Shown: positions 59,362 through 64,000 of the stretch, one piece after another
Layout of the letters: every line of letters begins with the position of its first letter
Numbering within the stretch: position 1 is the first letter of the stretch
Assembly: GCA_965225715.1 (NCBI GenBank)
Contig: CBDDBK010000005.1
Coordinates: 1 to 64,000, forward strand
Direction of reading: 5' to 3'
Source of the DNA: CBDDBK01 sp965225715
GTDB taxonomy: Bacteria > Bacteroidota > Bacteroidia > Cytophagales > Flammeovirgaceae
DNA length: 64,000 nucleotides
Notes under the pieces: generated by a model
Told to the model about the DNA's origin: nothing
Databases searched by the model: none
The model's input: the letters and a program-made list of their open reading frames with translations, nothing else
Program-made: the position numbers and the translations under genes

Positions 59362-60147
59362 CTATTTTTTATAAATATCTTCTATAATTTTTCTGTTTTC
59401 ATGATCGGTTAAATCACACTTTAGAGGAACAAGTGCAGCGTAATTGTGCTCTAAAGCATAGGTATCTGTATCTTTTCCCTCATCTTCTTTGATAAATTGT
59501 CCGGTGAGCCATAGATATTTTTTTCCATAAGGATCTATTCGCTCATCAAATTTTTCTATCCATTTTGCATGGGCTTGACGACATACTTTTAAACCTTTCA
59601 AAGTTTCCTTTTGCTCTTTTGGAAAGTTAACATTTAGAGCAACACCTTTTGGAAAAGTACTCCTTAACGTTTTCTCTGTGATCTCTAAAATATAGGATTC
59701 TATATATCTAAAATCAATTTCCCAACTGTAATTACAAACTGAAAAACCTATGGAAGGTACCTTGCCCATAGCGCCTTCTAACGCGGCAGCTAAAGTACCT
59801 GAATAAAGTGCATTTATAGAAGCATTATCGCCATGATTGATCCCTGAAACTACAATATCCGGAGCTTGACCTTGTAAAATATGATATTTGGCAATTTTGA
59901 CACAGTCGGCAGGTGTTCCTGTTGTTTCATAGGCTTTTACATTATCAAAATGATCAAAAATTTGACTTTTTAAAATCCTTAATGGAGCATTTATAGTAAT
60001 GGCATGACTCATACCCGATTGGGGCTTATTAGGAGCAACTACAACGACATTGCCTAACTTTGTCATTTGTTTGACTAAGAAGTGGATACCAGGAGCGGTG
60101 ATGCCATCATCGTTTGAAACTAAAATTAAAGGCTTTATAGTACTCAT
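59362..60147 (-). CDS. surE: 5'-nucleotidase SurE
   Basis: 261 residues. Metal-dependent nucleoside-monophosphate phosphatase. The N-terminal metal motif SNDDGITAPGIHFL has the DD pair; VAPNKPQSGMSHAITI, GTPADCVK and VVSGINHGDNASINALYSGT with AALEGAMGKVPSIGFS are all SurE blocks. It starts 2 bp after the stop of the secreted-protein gene in front, so both belong to one operon. Confidence 0.94.
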   Translation of the reverse strand: MSTIKPLILVSNDDGITAPGIHFLVKQMTKLGNVVVVAPNKPQSGMSHAITINAPLRILKSQIFDHFDNVKAYETTGTPADCVKIAKYHILQGQAPDIVVSGINHGDNASINALYSGTLAAALEGAMGKVPSIGFSVCNYSWEIDFRYIESYILEITEKTLRSTFPKGVALNVNFPKEQKETLKGLKVCRQAHAKWIEKFDERIDPYGKKYLWLTGQFIKEDEGKDTDTYALEHNYAALVPLKCDLTDHENRKIIEDIYKK

Positions 60148-60149
60148 GT

Positions 60150-60770
60150 TTATTGCTTTCTATTTAAAGCGTTGTAATAGTTAACTATTTTAATTATATC
60201 TGTTTTTTTAGAAAGTTTTAATCGGTTTTTTTTACGATAAGTTTCTAGTTTTTCTTTATGATGGTTAAAAGAATTGATTATATCTTGTGGGCTAATAGGC
60301 AATGGAATAATTTTTTTGTGATTTTTGATAATAAAAAAGTCATGTTCTAGAGCCCGATAAGATGAAACACTTAAACCTGAAAAAGAGCTATTATAATAGT
60401 TTCTGGTTTTATGTTTAATAAAAGATCTTGATAGTAAGGATATATCGCCTTCAACTAGTAATTCGAGAAAAGAGGGTACTAAATCTTGATTTAAATTTGG
60501 TAATAAAAAAGTGTAGAATGTTCTTATTTGTTGGGTTAAAGTATCTTTAATTTGAAAAGCACTTAAATTCCTAGCACTAAATTTTCTATATGTTTTGCCC
60601 CAATTATAATCTACAATATTATCTTTAAAATTATATCGAATGAATCCCTTTAGAGTTTCTCCGGAATTTAAATCTATTTCGCCATAATGCCATTTTTCTA
60701 AAGAAAATTCTTGGGCATTTAAAGCGAAAGAAAAAAAAATGAGCCAAAAAAAATAAACTGTTTTTTTCAT
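60150..60770 (-). CDS. Secreted protein of unknown function, Bacteroidota type
   Basis: About 206 residues from the ATG at 60770 (a TTG at 60776 is less likely). Signal peptide about 1-19 (ends FALNAQ). The mature part begins FSLEKWHYGEIDLNSGETLKGFIRYNF and has a basic C-terminal tail. Proteins starting with this W-x-x-G-x-I-x-L-x-x-G-x-x-x-x-G pattern are common secreted Bacteroidota proteins without assigned function. 2 bp before surE on the same strand. Confidence 0.7.
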   Translation of the reverse strand: MKKTVYFFWLIFFSFALNAQEFSLEKWHYGEIDLNSGETLKGFIRYNFKDNIVDYNWGKTYRKFSARNLSAFQIKDTLTQQIRTFYTFLLPNLNQDLVPSFLELLVEGDISLLSRSFIKHKTRNYYNSSFSGLSVSSYRALEHDFFIIKNHKKIIPLPISPQDIINSFNHHKEKLETYRKKNRLKLSKKTDIIKIVNYYNALNRKQ

Positions 60771-60810
60771 GTTCAAGAACGGTTAAAATGAAATTAGAAA
60801 AAATCGGAAT

Positions 60811-60880
60811 TTATAGTAAAGCTATTCTATTTAGGAAATGGCCACTTTCAAGACCAATAAATTAAAACCCAAAAATCCAT
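60811..60880 (-). repeat. Intergenic repeat, subfamily B, at the broken end of a gene
   Basis: Minus strand: GGATTTTTGGGTTTTAATTTATTGGTCTTGAAAG... ending AGAATAGCTTTACTATAA. It covers the last ~17 codons of the small membrane ORF at 60831-61055, so that ORF reads into repeat sequence and stops there. Confidence 0.75.
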
Positions 60881-61055
60881 CTAAAAATTTGTAGTAAATA
60901 TTCATAATTTTCTTAAATCCTAAAAAATTAACCACATTGTCAAGATCGGTTTTATTGGTAAGAAAACGGGTTGTGATTGGCACTAAAACAAAAGGCGTAA
61001 CTACAAAAAAGCCAAAACAAAGTATAATGAGAACTAAATGGGGTAATTCGAGCAT
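60831..61055 (-). pseudogene. Truncated paralogue of the TNKTDL membrane protein
   Basis: 74 codons. One membrane segment (about 6-28), then FLTNKTDLDNVVNFLGFKKIMNIYYK, which matches residues 30-56 of the protein at 29402-30184 (FTNKTDLQNLVNFLEAKKSLTIYQK) with the same spacing from the membrane segment. After about codon 57 it reads into the intergenic repeat (60811-60880) and stops. It follows the Rpn-type gene at 61102-62118 on the same strand, 46 bp away, the same order as at 30 kb. Confidence 0.65.
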
Positions 61056-61101
61056 TTTTTATAAAAAGTAAACAATTTGAAAATCAATTAGTTAAAAAAT
61101 A

Positions 61102-62118
61102 TTATTTTTTAGCCTTTGCATTTATAATTTTTTGGATTTTTTCTTCGGTCAGGTTAAGGGCTTTTGAAATGGTAGCTATTGAAACGCCATTCTTGTAAAA
61201 CCCAAGTATTGATTCTATTTTTCCTTTTTCCATTCCTTTTTCGATGCCTTTTTCCATTCCTTTTTCGATGCCTTTTTCCATTCCTTTTTCGATGCCTTTT
61301 TCCATTCCTTTTTCGATGCCTTTTTCGATGCCTTTTTCGATGCCTTTTTCCATTCCTTTTTTGATGCCTTTTTCCATTCCTTTTTCCATTCCTTTTTCGA
61401 TGCCTTTTTCGATGCCTTTTTCGATGCCTTTTTTTTCGGTTTCAGCTAATTTTTCTTTTCGGGAATAAGCTTCTTTAGCTTCAAAACGTTCCTCTGGGGT
61501 AACGGTATCTGCCTCAGCTAATTTCATAGCGCGCACTATACCTCGATGGCTTAAATTAATCTTTGGATGTTCGGGATTTTTTATAGATTCAGAAATAAAC
61601 GTCAACCATTCTCGGATTAATACAGGTGTACCTGAACACAGATAATTTGGATTCAAAATCAGCATCTTATGCTTATGAAGCCTATATTTTTTGCCACTAG
61701 CCAGTCTTTCAGGATTTAGGTCTGTCAACAAGGCATCACAAATGATAGGCGCCTCATCCAAATCTTTTAAAGCCATTTTTCCAGTAACCACCACCACCAA
61801 ATAAACCGCTTTGGCAAAATCGTAAGTTTTACTATCCCGCTGGATATCTAATAAATTACCCATAAAATAATGTAAAAAACGGGCATAATTGTACGTCAAA
61901 TCCACTTTCTGAATCTCTACAATCGTGCGATTTGCTTTATCTTCGGCAAATAAATCCATTTTAAACTGAATACTTGATGCTTTTGGCAAAACTTTTTCCG
62001 TCTCTACCTTAGAAATATTCAGATCAATATTTAAAATATCTTTGGTAAAGGCTTTAAAAACCTCAACATCGGTAAACACTTTTTTAAAATAAACGTCATT
62101 ACTTAGGTCAACAAGCAT
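61102..62118 (-). CDS. Rpn-family PD-(D/E)XK nuclease/putative transposase with expanded EKG repeat
   Basis: 338 residues. The N-terminal domain (1-~215) belongs to the PD-(D/E)XK family of Rpn/PDDEXK_2 proteins: NDVYFKKVF start, catalytic D in FKMDLFAED (about residue 55) and EIQK in RTIVEIQKVDLTY (about 68-71), then HKHKMLILNPNYL. A linker of roughly 75 residues is made of G-I/M-E-K tetrapeptides (~227-300), encoded by a 12-bp tandem array. The tail SILGFYKNGVSIATISKALNLTEEKIQ is an HTH-like segment. The paralogue at 63158-63982 has only one such unit. Rpn proteins promote RecA-independent recombination in E. coli; the role here is unknown. Confidence 0.88.
   Translation of the reverse strand: MLVDLSNDVYFKKVFTDVEVFKAFTKDILNIDLNISKVETEKVLPKASSIQFKMDLFAEDKANRTIVEIQKVDLTYNYARFLHYFMGNLLDIQRDSKTYDFAKAVYLVVVVTGKMALKDLDEAPIICDALLTDLNPERLASGKKYRLHKHKMLILNPNYLCSGTPVLIREWLTFISESIKNPEHPKINLSHRGIVRAMKLAEADTVTPEERFEAKEAYSRKEKLAETEKKGIEKGIEKGIEKGMEKGMEKGIKKGMEKGIEKGIEKGIEKGMEKGIEKGMEKGIEKGMEKGIEKGMEKGKIESILGFYKNGVSIATISKALNLTEEKIQKIINAKAKK
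61219..61434. repeat. 12-bp tandem array encoding (G-I/M-E-K)n
   Basis: About 18 units of CCTTTTTCGATG or CCTTTTTCCATT (plus reading) in the Rpn-type gene, with one TTTGATG variant near 61360. Unit gain or loss keeps the frame and changes linker length between the nuclease domain and the HTH-like tail. Confidence 0.95.
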
Positions 62119-62162
62119 AGTATAAATTATTTATAGTTTGAAATTGGTAATTGCTAGATTAT

Positions 62163-62242
62163 TAGAAAAAAAGGATTTTTTGAGGCTTTAATTCATTGAT
62201 TTTGAAAATGTCTGTTTCTTGAAATAAAATAGCATTGTTATA
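62163..62242 (+). repeat. Intergenic repeat, subfamily B
   Basis: TAGAAAAAAAGGATTTTTTG at the left, TTCATTGATTTTGAAAATG in the middle, AATAGCATTGTTATATA at the right. Between the Rpn-type and Uma2 genes. Confidence 0.85.
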
Positions 62243-62345
62243 TAGATGAATAATTTATATGTAATTATTGCTTATTAAGTTTTTAAACTACTAATTTACC
62301 TTTTTTGATAAGCCAAAGGCATTTCGGTAACGTAGTTTTTCTTTA

Positions 62346-62924
62346 TCAATCAAAGATATTTTTTAAGTCAAATTCTAAGCCTTCAAAAGTAATAGATTTT
62401 ATCTTATCATCTTCTGTAAATATCTGTAATCCAATATATTTTCCTTCTTTATTCAAAACATAGACCAACACATTTTTTTCATTTGGATTTACTATCCAAT
62501 ATTCTTTTACGCCTGACTCTTGATAGATTTCAAACTTATCTCTAAAATCTCTTTTTGAGGTACTTGGCGATAAAATTTCTACCACTAAATCGGGTGCATC
62601 AATAGCACCATAATCATCCGTTTTGCTATCATCACAAATTATACATAAATCAGGCTGTACAACTGTATAGGCTTTGTTGCCTTTGGGAATGGGCAAACGA
62701 ACATCAAAAGGAGCCGCATAAACCTTGCAAGGCTTATGCGCAAGATAATTGCCTATTTTTAAATATAATTCACCCGAAATGCTCTGGTGCTTTTTCATTG
62801 GCGCCGCCATCTTAAAGACTTTGCCTTTAATAAGCTCTACTCGCTCTTCAAATTTCCACGTTATATAGTCAGAATAGGTATATAACTCGCTTAAATTTAA
62901 CTGGTTAAAGTCGGTAATTTCCAT
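62346..62924 (-). CDS. Uma2-family (DUF820) PD-(D/E)XK protein
   Basis: 192 residues. The Uma2 layout is clear: WKFEERVELIKGKVFKMAAP, HQSISGELYLKIGNYL, YAAPFDVRLP, VVQPDLCIIC (metal D), LVVEILSPSTSKRD (E of the ExK-type site), DKFEIYQESGVKEYWIVNP and a C-terminal beta strand. Abundant in cyanobacteria and some Bacteroidota, often in multi-copy; thought to be a nuclease domain, role unknown. It sits between two Rpn-type genes on the same strand, making a run of three PD-(D/E)XK proteins. Confidence 0.92.
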   Translation of the reverse strand: MEITDFNQLNLSELYTYSDYITWKFEERVELIKGKVFKMAAPMKKHQSISGELYLKIGNYLAHKPCKVYAAPFDVRLPIPKGNKAYTVVQPDLCIICDDSKTDDYGAIDAPDLVVEILSPSTSKRDFRDKFEIYQESGVKEYWIVNPNEKNVLVYVLNKEGKYIGLQIFTEDDKIKSITFEGLEFDLKNIFD

Positions 62925-63066
62925 TTTTCAAATATTTTTAATTTGATATGACTAGAATACCTAAACAACAGCACGATGTACAAATTCATTCCAAACAATA
63001 ATAATTTTTTTATAGGGTTTTCTTGTATGGGAAAGCTCTACTGTTAAATACTCATAGTCATGTCAT

Positions 63067-63143
63067 TAGAAAAAGATTTTTTAAGTCTTTAATTAATTGA
63101 TTTTGAAAATGTCTGTTCATCGAAGTAAAATAGAATTGCTATG
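63067..63143 (+). repeat. Intergenic repeat, subfamily B
   Basis: TAGAAAAAGATTTTTTAAGT at the left, ATTAATTGATTTTGAAAATG in the middle, AAATAGAATTGCTATG at the right. Between the Uma2 and second Rpn-type genes. Confidence 0.8.
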
Positions 63144-63157
63144 TTTAATAAAAAATA

Positions 63158-63982
63158 TTATTTTTTAGCCTTTAATTTTATAATTTCTTGGATTTTTTCT
63201 TCGGTCATATTAAGGGCTTTTGAAATGGTGGCTATTGAAACGCGATTCTTGTGAAGTCCAAGTATCGATTCTATTTTTCCTTTTTCTATTCCTTTTTTTT
63301 CAGTTTCAGCTAATTTTTCTTTTCGAGAATAGGCATCTTTAGCTTCAAAACGTTCCTCTGGGGTAACGGTATCTGCCTCAGCTAATTTCATAGCTCGCAC
63401 TATGCCTTGATGGTTTAAATTAATCTTTGGATGTTCGGGATTTTTTATAGATTCAGAAATAAATGTTAGCCATTCTCGGATTGGTACAGGCGTATCTGAA
63501 CGCAAATAATTCGGATTCAAGATGAGCATTTTATGTTTGTGAAGCCTGTATTTTTCGCCACTAGCCAATCTTTCAGGATTTAAGTTTGTCAACAAAGCAT
63601 CACAAATAATAGGTTTTCCGTCCAAATCTTTTAAAACTGTCTTACCAGTAACAACTACTACCAAATAAACCGCTTTGGCAAAATCGTAAGTTTTACTATC
63701 CCGCTGGATATCTAATAAATTACTCATAAAATAATGTAAAAAACGGGAATAATTGTACGTCAAATCCACTTTTTGAATCTCTACGATGGTGCGATTTGCT
63801 TTATCTTCGGCAAATAAATCCATTTTAAACTGAATACTTGATGCTTTTGGCAAAACTTTTTCCGTCTCTACCTTAGAAATATTCAGATCAATATTTAAAA
63901 CATCTTTGACGAACATTTTAAACACTTCCGTATCGGTAAATACTTTTTTAAAATAAACTTCATTACTTAGGTCAACAAGCAT
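63158..63982 (-). CDS. Rpn-family PD-(D/E)XK nuclease/putative transposase, short-linker paralogue
   Basis: 274 residues, about 90 % alike over the nuclease domain to the protein at 61102-62118 by eye (SNEVYFKKVFTDTEVF, FKMDLFAEDKANRTIVEIQK, HKHKMLILNPNYL). The linker has a single KKGIEKGK unit instead of the long G-I/M-E-K array, and the tail reads ESILGLHKNRVSIATISKAL. All putative catalytic residues are kept. No membrane-protein partner follows; the Uma2 gene is next. The DNA upstream, to the window end, is too short to judge. Confidence 0.88.
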   Translation of the reverse strand: MLVDLSNEVYFKKVFTDTEVFKMFVKDVLNIDLNISKVETEKVLPKASSIQFKMDLFAEDKANRTIVEIQKVDLTYNYSRFLHYFMSNLLDIQRDSKTYDFAKAVYLVVVVTGKTVLKDLDGKPIICDALLTNLNPERLASGEKYRLHKHKMLILNPNYLRSDTPVPIREWLTFISESIKNPEHPKINLNHQGIVRAMKLAEADTVTPEERFEAKDAYSRKEKLAETEKKGIEKGKIESILGLHKNRVSIATISKALNMTEEKIQEIIKLKAKK

Positions 63983-64000
63983 AGTACAAATTATTTATAG

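Noticed and set aside
61179..61468. Two plus-strand ORFs of phenylalanine- and proline-rich repeats
   Set aside because: Antisense shadows of the EKG repeat array in the Rpn-type gene.

Overview
The window comes from an AT-rich member of the Bacteroidota, most likely a Cytophagales-type lineage. Support: a Bacteroidota-style 16S rRNA gene, bacillithiol deacetylase BshB1, a two-domain Sua5, an LptD of the Bacteroidota type, DUF2723 (GT117), DUF349 and DUF3078 proteins, TPR/SpoIIE-type PP2C phosphatases and a fused SpmA-SpmB protein. The amino-acid genes asd and tyrA are kept. The 16S gene stands alone with no tRNA or 23S after it, intergenic space is wide and full of repeats, and there are broken genes and degenerate mobile elements. 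This fits a genome under relaxed selection, possibly host-associated, but no host is shown by the sequence.

Layout. 0-4.9 kb: DUF3078 fragment, asd, clpX, a lipoprotein and an OppB-like permease. 4.9-8.7 kb: an accessory block with a pentapeptide-repeat membrane protein and a single-chain type IIG restriction-modification enzyme. 8.8-20 kb: tyrA, a GatB-AspRS fusion, SpmA-SpmB, two leucine-rich-repeat proteins, an M42 peptidase, an NTF2-like protein, RNase P RNA (rnpB), a DUF4384 remnant and ccmB. 20-24 kb: a broken porin, 16S rRNA and bshB1. 24-31 kb: a TPR-PP2C phosphatase, a radical SAM/SPASM protein, an amber-interrupted XRE regulator, two putative MITEs and a membrane-protein locus split at a GC-rich hexanucleotide array. 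31-40 kb: envelope and housekeeping genes (GT117, lptD, sua5, lpxK, rsfS). 40-52 kb: a conserved unknown protein, a cadherin-repeat lipoprotein, a Fur regulator, TPR and Wzz-like membrane proteins, hpt, DinB-like, DUF349, a sugar-isomerase-like lipoprotein and prmC. 52-56.7 kb: an IS remnant directly behind sdhA, an AhpD-fRMsr fusion and rpsU. 57-64 kb: acetaldehyde dehydrogenase with a PP2C phosphatase, surE with a secreted protein, and a run of PD-(D/E)XK proteins (two Rpn-type, one Uma2) with a small membrane partner.

Main points of interest. (1) The 16S 3' end carries a changed anti-Shine-Dalgarno, and most genes, including rpsU, lack a recognisable SD. (2) A gene pair, Rpn-type nuclease followed by a membrane protein with a TNKTDL-type signature, occurs twice (about 30 kb and 61 kb) in different states of decay; both loci carry slippage-prone repeats. 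(3) GatB-AspRS and AhpD-fRMsr fusions are seen. (4) One intergenic repeat family of about 80 bp occurs at least 15 times in 64 kb.

I found no tRNA gene and no CRISPR array by eye. All family assignments come from reading the sequence, without database searches.
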